Source: JAYWGN01 sp043778255 (lineage in GTDB: Bacteria > Bacteroidota > Bacteroidia > Chitinophagales > Chitinophagaceae). From it: a DNA stretch of 64,000 nt. Made by a program: the position numbers and the translations under genes. Location of the stretch: assembly GCA_043778255.1 (NCBI GenBank), contig JAYWGN010000008.1, positions 1 through 64,000 on the forward strand. The letters run 5' to 3'. Shown piece after piece: positions 1 through 8,521 of this stretch (the first letter of the stretch is position 1; each line of letters begins with the position of its first letter). The notes under the pieces are model-generated. The model made no database searches and was not told the origin of the DNA. It saw only the letters and a program-made list of their open reading frames with translations.

Positions 1-44
1 AGTATTTTAGTTAATTAACATCAAATGCCGATTGAATAAACAAA

Positions 45-99
45 TAGTACAATAAGGCGAAGCCGCAATTGGACTATATTGTTTATCATTTCGGTATAA
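45..99. repeat. 55-bp dispersed repeat, copy 1
   Basis: This stretch matches 56966-57020 in the same orientation with 48 of 55 positions identical; the last 25 bases, ending CATTTCGGTATAA, are identical. Both copies are intergenic. Copy 1 lies about 80 bp upstream of the point where a decayed zeta-toxin-like gene becomes readable, so it may mark a rearrangement border. It encodes nothing visible. Its class (miniature element, old transposon end or regulatory repeat) cannot be told from two copies. Confidence 0.75.
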
Positions 100-175
100 C
101 TAAGCATAATTTTTATTCTTTTTCCAAATTTCCATTTTTATTTAATGGCAATGCATTTACTAAGTTTGTTTTTAA

Positions 176-714
176 TTCGGGCTTTACAGCCAAAATGCAA
201 AGGTTAGCCATATAAATGTGCTTGATTTATTTACAATAAAAGATAACGAAATACACATAAAAGCTAAAGGAAATACCTCCTATTTCGCTGCAATGATTGC
301 CGACTTTATTAGATACCAATTACTCGAAAATTCATTATCCATTACCTACGAAACCGTAATGAGTCATGTTAGCAAAATTGATTTTTTAAAATTAGCAAAA
401 GCACAAGACTATAAAAAATAATTGTATTTTATGTGTACCCAGTACCCAGAAATAAATAAATTAAATGTAGATAAAAGTGTATTGCAAGGGGGGCATTTTG
501 TTGAACCTGCAACTATCGAAAATAGGTTTTATAAAACATTAAATAATCTTAGCCAGTTATCAAAAATGTTGATGTTGCTTTTCTATTTCAAAATTATATG
601 AATAATTTTAAAGAAATCTGTACAATTAAAAATAATGAAATCATAAATGTTACCAACAATCCACCCACTTGGTTTACTAATTATTATTTGAATAAAATAA
701 AACCAAAACTATAA
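176..714 (+). pseudogene. decayed zeta-toxin-like ATPase (AAA/zeta toxin family), 5'-truncated
   Basis: Three reading-frame pieces join into the middle and C-terminal parts of a zeta-toxin-like P-loop kinase. Frame one, open from 176, carries YETVMSHVSKIDFLKLAKA, the substrate-region motif of this family. It is cut by a TAA at 419-421 and then continues in the same frame (LYFMCTQYPEIN, then QGGHFVEPATIENRFYKTL). A one-base loss in the A-run 562-566 shifts the remainder (DVAFLFQNYMNNFKEI, then PPTWFTNYYLNKIKPKL), ending at 714. The Walker A segment expected about 40 residues upstream is absent from 1-175. From family knowledge such proteins phosphorylate small-molecule or nucleotide-sugar substrates as toxins; this copy cannot. 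The family call rests on remembered motif similarity. The pieces 218-421, 431-601 and 598-714 could be taken for separate small genes, which I reject. Confidence 0.75.
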
Positions 715-783
715 TAATAGCTGTAAAGGAAAGTTAATAATTAATATCCCAATTTTTCATTTCTTTAACCGCTATTTTTTTGG

Positions 784-791
784 TAAATTTG
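784..791 (+). promoter_or_regulatory. -7 promoter box of the aconitase gene
   Basis: TAAATTTG fits the Bacteroidota -7 consensus TAnnTTTG exactly and ends 43 bases before the ATG at 835. No clear TTG -33 element is seen at the usual spacing. Confidence 0.5.
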
Positions 792-834
792 TAATATTTC
801 ATATTAAACATTCAAAATTTAAAATTACTATACC

Positions 835-3096
835 ATGCCCTTCGACCTTCAAATGATTAAAAACCTTTACGCCAACTTTAGCAACAGGGTACATGCAGCC
901 CGAACCATAGTAGGCAAACCACTTACCCTTACCGAAAAAATACTGTATGCTCACCTCACCGAAGGTAATGCCACAAAGGCTTACGGCCGTGGTGCAGATT
1001 ATGTGGACTTTGCCCCCGACCGTGTAGCTATGCAAGATGCTACTGCCCAAATGGCCCTACTACAGTTTATGCAAAGTGGACGACCAACCGTAGCAGTACC
1101 TAGTACCGTACATTGCGACCACTTAATAGAAGCCAAAGAAAACAGTGCCACCGACCTAGCAAGGGCAGTAAATGAAAGCAGCGAAGTGTATGATTTTTTG
1201 GCAAGTGTGAGTAATAAATATGGCATTGGTTTTTGGAAACCCGGAGCAGGTATTATACACCAAGTAGTACTCGAAAATTATGCTTTCCCCGGTGGTATGA
1301 TGATTGGTACCGATAGCCATACTGTAAATGCAGGAGGCCTTGGTATGATAGCTATTGGAGTAGGCGGTGCCGATGCTTGTGATGTAATGGCTGGCTTACC
1401 TTGGGAACTTAAAATGCCTAAATTAATTGGCGTAAAACTTACAGGCAAACTTAACGGATGGACTTCGGCAAAAGATGTAATACTTAAAGTAGCTGGCATA
1501 CTTACTGTAAAAGGTGGTACTGGTGCAGTTGTTGAGTATTTTGGCGAGGGCGCTACTAGTATGAGTTGTACTGGCAAAGGTACTATTTGCAATATGGGTG
1601 CCGAAATTGGTGCTACCACTTCTACCTTTGGTTACGATGCTAGTATGAGCCGCTACCTTGCTGCCACAGGCAGAGAAGATATAGCTGCAATGGCCGATGC
1701 TATAGCCGAACACCTAACTGGTGATAAAGAAGTTTACGAAAATCCAACTGCATATTTTGATCAAGTTATTGAAATAGATTTAACAACATTAGAGCCACAC
1801 CTTAACGGTCCATTTACACCCGATTTGGCTACACCAATTAGCCAAATGAAGGCAGCTGCTGCTGCAAATAATTGGCCTACCAAAATTGAAGTTGGCCTTA
1901 TAGGAAGCTGTACCAATAGTAGTTACGAAGATATTAGCCGTTCCGTAAGCCTTGCCAAACAAGTAAAAGCTAAGGGCTTAAAATTGAATAGCGAATTTAC
2001 CATTACACCAGGTAGTGAGCAAGTAAGGTTTACTATAGAGCGGGATGGGTTTTTAGATGTATTTGGAGCTATAGGAGCCACCGTATTTGCCAATGCCTGT
2101 GGCCCATGTATAGGTATGTGGAGCCGTGTAGGTGCCGAAAAAAAAGAACGAAACACTATAGTACATAGTTTCAACCGCAACTTTGCAAAACGAGCCGATG
2201 GTAACCCCAACACTATGGCTTTTGTGGCTTCGCCAGAAATAGTAACGGCATTGGCCATTGCAGGTGATTTAAGTTTTAATCCACTCACCGATACACTTAT
2301 AAATGATAAAGGCGAAGCCGTAAAATTAGACCCACCTTTTGGCGATGAACTACCACCAAATGGCTTTGCAGTGGACGATGCAGGCTACCAACAACCAGCA
2401 GCCGATGGCTCGGCAGTGCAAATAGTAGTAGCAGCCGATAGTAAACGTTTGCAACTATTAGAGTCATTTACATCTTGGGAAGGTGTAGATTTAAAAGGGC
2501 TTAAACTACTCATAAAAGCTAAAGGTAAATGCACCACCGACCATATAAGTATGGCTGGCCCTTGGCTTAAGTTCCGTGGCCATTTAGATAATATTAGTAA
2601 CAATATGCTTATAGGTGCCACCAACTTTTATAACGATAAAACAGATACTGTAAAAAGCCAACTTACAGGAGAGTATGATACTGTACCTAATACACAACGA
2701 GCCTACAAAGCAGCAGGTGTAGGTACACTAGTAGTAGGCGACGAAAACTATGGTGAAGGCAGTAGCAGAGAGCATGCTGCTATGGAGCCAAGGCATTTGG
2801 GAGTAAGGGCTGTACTCGTTAAGTCATTTGCCCGTATACACGAAACCAACCTTAAAAAGCAAGGAATGTTAGCCCTTACCTTTGATAACAAAAATGATTA
2901 CGAAAAAATACTGGAGGACGATACATTTGACCTTGAAGGCTTACTTACATTTGCCCCTAACAAAGCTTTACAATTAGTACTTAACCACGCCGATGGTAGT
3001 AACGAAACAATAGCTGTAAACCATACTTACAATGAACAACAAATAGGATGGTTCAAAGCAGGTGCAGCACTAAATGTTATAAAGGCAGGGTTGTAA
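835..3096 (+). CDS. acn: aconitate hydratase
   Basis: Aconitase interconverts citrate and isocitrate in the TCA cycle in the cytoplasm using a [4Fe-4S] cluster. The 753-residue protein has the mitochondrial-type layout and usual length of this group. Visible family motifs are DSHT at 160-163, the three cluster cysteines (Cys359 in IGSCTN, Cys422 and Cys425 in NACGPC), the GKCTTDHISMAGPW segment near 564-577 and the swivel-domain active-site stretch GEGSSREHAAMEPRHLG near 640-656. The start is the first ATG after a good -7 box at 784-791. The gene stands alone: the next gene begins 29 bp later on the same strand but looks unrelated and far more AT-rich. Nothing is truncated and no key residue is missing. 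Confidence 0.97.
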   Translation: MPFDLQMIKNLYANFSNRVHAARTIVGKPLTLTEKILYAHLTEGNATKAYGRGADYVDFAPDRVAMQDATAQMALLQFMQSGRPTVAVPSTVHCDHLIEAKENSATDLARAVNESSEVYDFLASVSNKYGIGFWKPGAGIIHQVVLENYAFPGGMMIGTDSHTVNAGGLGMIAIGVGGADACDVMAGLPWELKMPKLIGVKLTGKLNGWTSAKDVILKVAGILTVKGGTGAVVEYFGEGATSMSCTGKGTICNMGAEIGATTSTFGYDASMSRYLAATGREDIAAMADAIAEHLTGDKEVYENPTAYFDQVIEIDLTTLEPHLNGPFTPDLATPISQMKAAAAANNWPTKIEVGLIGSCTNSSYEDISRSVSLAKQVKAKGLKLNSEFTITPGSEQVRFTIERDGFLDVFGAIGATVFANACGPCIGMWSRVGAEKKERNTIVHSFNRNFAKRADGNPNTMAFVASPEIVTALAIAGDLSFNPLTDTLINDKGEAVKLDPPFGDELPPNGFAVDDAGYQQPAADGSAVQIVVAADSKRLQLLESFTSWEGVDLKGLKLLIKAKGKCTTDHISMAGPWLKFRGHLDNISNNMLIGATNFYNDKTDTVKSQLTGEYDTVPNTQRAYKAAGVGTLVVGDENYGEGSSREHAAMEPRHLGVRAVLVKSFARIHETNLKKQGMLALTFDNKNDYEKILEDDTFDLEGLLTFAPNKALQLVLNHADGSNETIAVNHTYNEQQIGWFKAGAALNVIKAGL

Positions 3097-3125
3097 TCGG
3101 GCATTACTAAATACAGGAAAAAAGT

Positions 3126-3686
3126 ATGAAAATAAAAAAAGAATATTGGTTTTTCTTTTGTACAATAGTGATGATTATTTTACTTTTTATAGTTGTATAT
3201 TTTAATTATTCAGCTAATACTTTGTCTGAAAAAATGGGTTTTTGGTTTACATTTTGGGGTACAGGGCTAACAATTTGTGGTCTAGTGTTTAGCATTGTAC
3301 AGGGCTATCAGGCTATAAAAATAGCTACGGCTTTAAAAATGCAACAGGAGCAAATTAAAAAAGAAGTAACTTCTAAATTACTACAAATTATTTCTAGCGA
3401 TTTAAACTCAAAATGTCACAAGTTTATAGAAATTCTGAATAATAAAAAATGTGATAACAATAGATGTTGCGATTTTTTACAAGATATTATTAAAATATTA
3501 ATTGATTGTAAACGTTATATAAAAAACGATGAAATTGTAAAATACTTAGACAATTTTAAAAAAGAACTGACTGGCGATATGCTACAATTTCAAAAAAGCA
3601 TACCGCAAACAAAATATGAAACAATAAATACCCTTAATAAATTGTTAGATTATATAAATGGTAGCTTAAATTCCACAATAATATAA
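3126..3686 (+). CDS. unknown two-helix membrane protein
   Basis: I do not recognise this 186-residue protein. Two hydrophobic segments lie at about residues 8-27 and 38-58, followed by a charged, helical-looking region rich in Lys and Gln (about 66-85, KMQQEQIKKE) and a C-terminal part with several cysteines (near 101-117). This suggests a small inner-membrane protein with a cytoplasmic helical domain. It starts 29 bp after aconitase and ends 13 bp before the next small gene, so these two unknown genes may be co-transcribed. Codon use is visibly more AT-rich than that of aconitase, which with the palindromes at 4115-4162 could indicate acquired DNA; this is inference. Proteins of this shape are sometimes found in accessory defence islands, but nothing here proves such a role. 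Confidence 0.6.
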   Translation: MKIKKEYWFFFCTIVMIILLFIVVYFNYSANTLSEKMGFWFTFWGTGLTICGLVFSIVQGYQAIKIATALKMQQEQIKKEVTSKLLQIISSDLNSKCHKFIEILNNKKCDNNRCCDFLQDIIKILIDCKRYIKNDEIVKYLDNFKKELTGDMLQFQKSIPQTKYETINTLNKLLDYINGSLNSTII

Positions 3687-3699
3687 TAACTTGCATATT

Positions 3700-4053
3700 A
3701 TGCTAACAAATCAAACTTTTAATTTACTTAAAGATTGTACTAGAAACTCTTTACTAAATAATAGTAATGAAATAACTTGGTACAAAACAGGAAGCCTATG
3801 TTATACTTCATCGTTAGTTAATGACAATACATATTTAATTTGTAGATATACTGACACTGTTACCAAAATTACAAAAGTGTCAATAACGAAACTAGATGAT
3901 CAAGGTTGTTATGTTTCCGAAAATGATCAAGAATTTGAAACTGATTGTAACGAATACAATATTTTAAATGAGTTGTATGAAATGATTTTAAACAAACATT
4001 TAGTTCCTAGTTATGAAGGAAATAAATTAAATTTTATAAGTGAAGTTGCTTAA
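3700..4053 (+). CDS. hypothetical protein, 117 aa
   Basis: No family is recognised. The ATG at 3700 is preferred over an in-frame TTG nine bases upstream because it is the only ATG near the 5' end. The product is soluble-looking, without signal peptide or membrane segment, has a Ser/Thr-rich N-terminal half and an acidic stretch (SENDQEFETD, about 71-80). It follows the two-helix membrane protein gene by 13 bp and is followed by a twin palindrome that may end its transcript. Function unknown. Confidence 0.5.
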   Translation: MLTNQTFNLLKDCTRNSLLNNSNEITWYKTGSLCYTSSLVNDNTYLICRYTDTVTKITKVSITKLDDQGCYVSENDQEFETDCNEYNILNELYEMILNKHLVPSYEGNKLNFISEVA

Positions 4054-4114
4054 ACATATTAGTATTTTTAAATTATAGAATACCCTAAAAATTAAAAATA
4101 ATTTTGTAATTTTC

Positions 4115-4162
4115 ATTTCACTTTTAGTGAAATATGTAACATTATTTCACTAAAAGTGAAAT
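4115..4162. repeat. twin self-complementary 19-mers forming a large inverted repeat
   Basis: ATTTCACTTTTAGTGAAAT (4115-4133) is followed ten bases later by ATTTCACTAAAAGTGAAAT (4144-4162), its exact reverse complement. Each copy is also nearly palindromic on its own, with TTTCACT/AGTGAAA arms around three bases. The pair could be a double operator for a dimeric repressor or, as RNA, a 19-bp stem with a 10-nt loop. A short T-run at 4170-4175 follows, so a terminator for the 3126-4053 genes is possible. Nothing downstream decides between these. Confidence 0.8.
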
Positions 4163-4281
4163 AAACTAGTTTTTGTAAAAACTTGAAATCATCATCAATT
4201 ACTGAGCCAATTATTAGTCAAATATATTTAAAAATAATTTACTTTTTTTTTAATAAAACAATAACTTGCAACCAATAATTT

Positions 4282-5004
4282 ATGTTACGATTTGTTTCAT
4301 TATTTATATTACTGTTGACTTTAATTGGGTGCAAAAAAAAAGCTACTATTGTAGGCAATTTACCTCAAATACTTTCGGTAAAAGTACCACACCAACATAA
4401 TAGTATACCCATACTTATACTCGATGCAGGGCATGGGGGCAACGACCCCGGAGGTATTAATGACTCACTTCAATTATACGAAAAAAATGTAACTAGAAGC
4501 ATAGTAGATGCTATAGTTAAATATGCCGATACAACTAAAATAAAAATAATACAAACTCGAATTGGCGATCAAGCCACTAACCGCCACGACCGTATTATAT
4601 TTGCAAATAAATACAACCCCGATTTATTACTTACCATACATACCAACTACGATAAGGATACAACCATCAATGGCTTCGAACTAAGTTACAGTGATAGTAC
4701 CTTAAAGTTTTATTCGCCCATTGATACTATTAATCAAAAAAATCCATTTGCCAACGAACTTACAAATTACTGTAACATAATGCGGCAGGGTATTACCCGT
4801 AATTTTCCTACATTAAAGCAACGAAAACTAGCCATACGTAAAGATCATATTTGGATGATATATGCAGGGCATTACCCTAGCTTGTTACTCGAATTTGGGT
4901 TTATTACAAACCGTAACGATGTAGCTATAATGCAAAATAAAAAAGCAATTACTACTTTGGCAAAAAGTTTGTTAGTATCTTTATACCAAATATTAAATAC
5001 ATAA
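4282..5004 (+). CDS. N-acetylmuramoyl-L-alanine amidase (Amidase_3), lipoprotein
   Basis: Zinc amidase that cleaves the bond between N-acetylmuramic acid and the stem peptide of peptidoglycan, acting in the periplasm. The N-terminus is a lipoprotein signal with lipobox LIGC and acylated Cys17, followed by KKK. The Amidase_3 domain covers about residues 44-238. Expected metal ligands are His51 (LDAGHGGNDPGG), Glu67 (LYEKN) and His120 (LTIHTN); the catalytic glutamate is Glu204 (LLLEFGF). Length, 240 residues, is a bare catalytic domain without SPOR or AMIN additions. It starts a run of three lipoprotein genes (4282-6593), the next beginning 12 bp after its stop, so co-transcription with the second is likely. 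A role in cell separation or wall turnover is inferred from the family. Confidence 0.9.
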   Translation: MLRFVSLFILLLTLIGCKKKATIVGNLPQILSVKVPHQHNSIPILILDAGHGGNDPGGINDSLQLYEKNVTRSIVDAIVKYADTTKIKIIQTRIGDQATNRHDRIIFANKYNPDLLLTIHTNYDKDTTINGFELSYSDSTLKFYSPIDTINQKNPFANELTNYCNIMRQGITRNFPTLKQRKLAIRKDHIWMIYAGHYPSLLLEFGFITNRNDVAIMQNKKAITTLAKSLLVSLYQILNT

Positions 5005-5016
5005 AATTATTTATAC

Positions 5017-5844
5017 ATGAAAAAAATTATTTACATCCCACTTATAATTGTGGTATTTATATTAGGCATAGTAGCATGTGGCAAAGAAAAAAGCCCTGCA
5101 CCTACTGACCCTTGCAGCGGTGTAACATTAACGGTAACAGCTACCAAAACCACTACTACAGGAGCATCAGCCAACGGTACACTTACTATTACTAGCCCAA
5201 TTGGTGCAGGGTTTACATACAGCCTCAACGGTGGTACATTTGCTGCTAGTACTAGCTTTACTAACTTAGCTGCAGGCAATTATACCCTTACTGCCAAAAA
5301 CAGTAATGGTTGTACTGGCACAGCTGCAACATATACAATTGTATCCGATTTGTGTGCAGGCAAAACCTTAACTTTAGCCTCTACCACCATAACAGATGCC
5401 ACACCTTGCACTAGTAACGATGGTAGTGTTACTGTAACAGCTGGTGGCAGTACAGGGTTTACGTATAACATTAATAATGGTGCATTTCAAAGTAGTGCTA
5501 CATTTAATAACTTAGCAACGGGTAATTATAATGTAATAGCCAAAGACCTTGATGGCTGTACTAAAACGGCAACATTTACCGTAGGTGCTAAACCAGCAGG
5601 GCCTTTGTTTGCAGCAGTAAGGGTAATAATACAAAACAATTGTGTGAGCTGCCATGGCAGTAGTAGCCCAAGTGGTGGGGTAAGCCTTGCCACCGATTGT
5701 GATATTGTAAATAGGTGGGATCGTATAAATGCTAGGGCTGTATTAGGCAATCCAAGCTTTATGCCACAAAGCGGTCCATTACCAGCAACTGAAAGAGCTA
5801 AAATTACTAATTGGGTAAATGCAGGGCATTTGTATACTAACTAA
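5017..5844 (+). CDS. lipoprotein with two SprB-like repeats and a CxxCH heme-binding motif
   Basis: The 275-residue product has a lipoprotein signal (lipobox IVAC, Cys21). Residues about 33-110 and 113-190 are two copies of a repeat ending NLAAGNYTLTAKNSNGCT and NLATGNYNVIAKDLDGCT, typical of SprB-like repeats of Bacteroidota surface adhesins. The C-terminal part has NNCVSCHG with Cys209, Cys212 and His213, which would bind heme c covalently, and Met249 in SFMPQSG as a possible sixth ligand, as in the cytochrome-c-like domains of DUF1549/planctomycete-type proteins. So it looks like a small surface or periplasmic c-type cytochrome on a repeat stalk. It lies 12 bp after the amidase gene. Electron partner and function are unknown; the heme domain is about 80 residues, short but complete around the motif. 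Confidence 0.75.
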   Translation: MKKIIYIPLIIVVFILGIVACGKEKSPAPTDPCSGVTLTVTATKTTTTGASANGTLTITSPIGAGFTYSLNGGTFAASTSFTNLAAGNYTLTAKNSNGCTGTAATYTIVSDLCAGKTLTLASTTITDATPCTSNDGSVTVTAGGSTGFTYNINNGAFQSSATFNNLATGNYNVIAKDLDGCTKTATFTVGAKPAGPLFAAVRVIIQNNCVSCHGSSSPSGGVSLATDCDIVNRWDRINARAVLGNPSFMPQSGPLPATERAKITNWVNAGHLYTN

Positions 5845-5909
5845 AATGTAGGTTATTGAATACCTAATATTCAACTATTTTATTTTAAAAGAAAAATTAT
5901 AAAAAAATT

Positions 5910-6593
5910 ATGAAATATATACTCATTATGCTTTGCAGTATTACAGTATTAAGCATTGCATGCAAAAAGAAAAAAACTGACGATACTCCTGCTGCTTATC
6001 AATACCCCGAAGGTACAGGGCCTTATGCTCCCTATACATTGGGTAGTACATTTGTATTTGAAAGCCAAACTACCACACCTGCAGCAACCGATAGTTTTAC
6101 TTACACCGTTACAAAAGACACTACCATAGATGGTGCAAAATATAAAAAAATAGAAAGTAGCAAACCTAACTTAGCCACTACTTACTATTGCAATTATAGT
6201 AATGGCTTACGTACCGAAATTACTTATAACGGTAACTTTGGTGGCGTATCAGTGCCTACTGTAAAGCAAGTAGTACTTAAAGATAATGTGCCTGTTAATA
6301 CCACTTGGCAAGAAACATTAAACATAACTATTCCCGCCATACCTATACCTATACCAGTAACATTTAATTACAGCATACCCCAAAAAGACTTTACCAAAAC
6401 TGTACTAGCAAAGGATTATGCTAACTGCATACAAAGCAAACAGATAGGTAGTTTGCCTGCCACTATACCCTTGCCAGTTGGTACTCCAAGTAGTGTTACC
6501 ATTGATTATTACTTTGCAAAAGATATAGGATTAATACAAAGAGACCTAACTAATATTACCATTAAATTAAAGAGGGCAAATGTGATAAAGTAA
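5910..6593 (+). CDS. hypothetical lipoprotein
   Basis: A 227-residue protein with a clear lipoprotein signal: MKYILIMLCSITVLSIAC, acylated Cys18, then five lysines and an Asp-Asp pair. The mature part is Thr-, Pro- and Ile-rich and looks all-beta; a Pro-rich stretch (IPAIPIPIPVTFNY) lies near residues 142-155. No enzymatic motif was recognised. It follows the cytochrome-like lipoprotein after 65 bp and is closed by a good intrinsic terminator at 6618-6648, so 4282-6593 may be one transcription unit of three exported lipoproteins. Function unknown. Confidence 0.7.
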   Translation: MKYILIMLCSITVLSIACKKKKTDDTPAAYQYPEGTGPYAPYTLGSTFVFESQTTTPAATDSFTYTVTKDTTIDGAKYKKIESSKPNLATTYYCNYSNGLRTEITYNGNFGGVSVPTVKQVVLKDNVPVNTTWQETLNITIPAIPIPIPVTFNYSIPQKDFTKTVLAKDYANCIQSKQIGSLPATIPLPVGTPSSVTIDYYFAKDIGLIQRDLTNITIKLKRANVIK

Positions 6594-6617
6594 ACTTTTT
6601 GAACAAAATTATTTATT

Positions 6618-6648
6618 AAAACCCTCTTATTATTGAGGGTTTTTTTTT
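6618..6648 (+). terminator. intrinsic terminator after the lipoprotein genes
   Basis: AAAACCCTC at 6618-6626 pairs with GAGGGTTTT at 6635-6643 around an 8-nt loop, followed by an unbroken T-run to 6648. Confidence 0.85.
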
Positions 6649-6891
6649 ATCAATACATTTACTGCGGTTCATGACCCAAGGTACCATAAATGAGGATTTA
6701 ACTATGCTGTGTTCGGTGTACACACAAAGCCTAAAGCCCCCAAAAATAATGTTGCCATTCTGTTAAATAAAAAATGATAATGCATTTTATTACAAAATAA
6801 ATGTAGTTTTAATCAAATACTTGCTAGTACATATATTTTTATTTAAAATAGAAAAATATTAGCACCGTAAAAACTAATAAAAAACAACACT

Positions 6892-8448
6892 ATGCCAATA
6901 GCCAATATTATGTGGGTAGATGATGAAATGGACAGTTTAAAATCGCAAATCATTTTTTTAGAAGGTAAAGGGTACGCCGTAACACCATTTAGCAATGGCT
7001 TTGATGCATTAGAGTACTTTGCTCATAACGATGTAGATGTGGTATTGCTCGATGAAAGTATGCCCGGTATGACGGGGCTTGAAGTGCTACAAAAAATAAA
7101 AGAATTAAAAAGTAATATGCCCGTGGTAATGGTTACCAAAAACGAAACTGAAAACCTAATGGAAGATGCCATAGGGTCGCAAATAAGTGATTACCTAATA
7201 AAGCCAGTAAACCCTAACCAAGTACTACATAGCCTCAAAAAAATAATTGATAACAAAAGGTTAGTATCCGAAAAAACAACAACAGCTTACCAACAGGAAT
7301 TTAGAAACCTGTTTATGACACTAAGCAATAATTTGAATTATACAGAGTGGATGGACGTATATAAAAAACTAGTGTACTGGGAACTTGAAATTGCTAAAAG
7401 TAATAGCCCCGAAATGCAAGAAATATTTCATAACCAAAAAACAGAGGCTAATACTGAATTTTTTAAATTCATAAGTAAAAATTATGCTAGCTGGTTTAAG
7501 CCAAATGCAATAGACAAACCATTAATGAGCCACAACTTAATGAAGAAAAAAATATTGCCTTTGGTTGATAAAAAACAACCCGTAATTTTTTTGTTAGTCG
7601 ATAATTTGAGGTGGGATCAATGGAAAATATTACAACCTATATTTGCCGAAAGTTTTAAAATTGTAGAAGAAGAAAGTTTTTACAGTATATTGCCAACCGC
7701 CACCCAATATTGCCGTAATGCAATACTAGCAGGGCTTACACCATTAGAAATTGAAAAAGCATTTCCCACACAGTGGAAAAATGATGATGAAGAAGGCGGA
7801 AAAAATTTATTTGAAAATGACTTTTTTTTAGGTTTGTTAAAGCGGTTAGGTAAGCAAGATTTGAAAACAAGCTACACCAAAGTAATACACCATAACGATG
7901 GGTTGAACCTTGTAAATAATATACATAATTTGCTTAATTATGATATGAGCATAATTATATACAACTTTGTAGATATGCTAAGCCATGCCCGTACCGAAAT
8001 GGATGTATTAAAAGAATTAGCAAGTGACGAAGCTAGTTATAGAGCCATTACCAAAAGCTGGTTTGAGCACTCCTCACTACACCAAGCCTTAAAAAAAATA
8101 GCCGAAAAAAATATTAAATTAGTACTAGCCACCGACCATGGTAGTATAAGAGTAAAAGCAGCAGCTAAAGTAATTGGCGACAAACAAACTACCAGTAATA
8201 TAAGGTACAAACATGGACGTAACCTTAATTATGAGGCAAAAGATGTATTGGCATTTAAAGACCCTAAAGAAATTGCATTGCCAACACCTAATGTAAACAG
8301 TAGTTTTATATTTGCAAAAGAAGATAAATTTTTATGCTATCCTAATAATTATAATCATTACGTAAATTTTTATAAAGATACTTTTCAGCATGGTGGCATT
8401 AGCTTAGAGGAAATGATAATACCCTTTATAGTAATGCAGAGTAAGTGA
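6892..8448 (+). CDS. porX: PorX-type response regulator with PglZ domain
   Basis: Residues 1-120 are a receiver domain with acidic pair Asp10/Asp11, phospho-acceptor Asp54 (LLDESMPG), a Thr at 82 and Lys104 (LIKP). A helical linker follows, and from about residue 210 an alkaline-phosphatase-like PglZ domain with the segments LLVDNLRWDQW, LPTATQYCRNAIL and LATDHGS that carry its metal-binding Asp, Thr and His. This pairing is the hallmark of PorX, the regulator of the type IX secretion system, whose PglZ domain is known in the family to be a zinc phosphodiesterase. The 518-residue length is normal. No histidine kinase gene (PorY) is adjacent, which is usual. The 240-bp upstream gap shows no obvious operator. 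Together with the PorU-like sortase and sorting-domain proteins in this window it indicates an active T9SS. Confidence 0.92.
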   Translation: MPIANIMWVDDEMDSLKSQIIFLEGKGYAVTPFSNGFDALEYFAHNDVDVVLLDESMPGMTGLEVLQKIKELKSNMPVVMVTKNETENLMEDAIGSQISDYLIKPVNPNQVLHSLKKIIDNKRLVSEKTTTAYQQEFRNLFMTLSNNLNYTEWMDVYKKLVYWELEIAKSNSPEMQEIFHNQKTEANTEFFKFISKNYASWFKPNAIDKPLMSHNLMKKKILPLVDKKQPVIFLLVDNLRWDQWKILQPIFAESFKIVEEESFYSILPTATQYCRNAILAGLTPLEIEKAFPTQWKNDDEEGGKNLFENDFFLGLLKRLGKQDLKTSYTKVIHHNDGLNLVNNIHNLLNYDMSIIIYNFVDMLSHARTEMDVLKELASDEASYRAITKSWFEHSSLHQALKKIAEKNIKLVLATDHGSIRVKAAAKVIGDKQTTSNIRYKHGRNLNYEAKDVLAFKDPKEIALPTPNVNSSFIFAKEDKFLCYPNNYNHYVNFYKDTFQHGGISLEEMIIPFIVMQSK

Positions 8449-8468
8449 AAAGTTGAAAAAATACCAAG

Positions 8469-8498
8469 TTGAGTTAAGCTTAAATTAATTTAACTTTG
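8469..8498 (+). promoter_or_regulatory. promoter of the DinB-like gene
   Basis: TTG at 8469-8471, 19 bases, then TAACTTTG at 8491-8498: an exact Bacteroidota -33/-7 pair, placing the transcript start about 15 bases before the ATG at 8522. Confidence 0.65.
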
Positions 8499-8521
8499 TA
8501 AGCCAATTTATAATTAAAATT

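Noticed and set aside
431..714. Two separate small genes (431-601 and 598-714)
   Set aside because: Their translations join, across one lost base, into the C-terminal part of the same zeta-toxin-like protein that ends at 421 with an in-frame stop.
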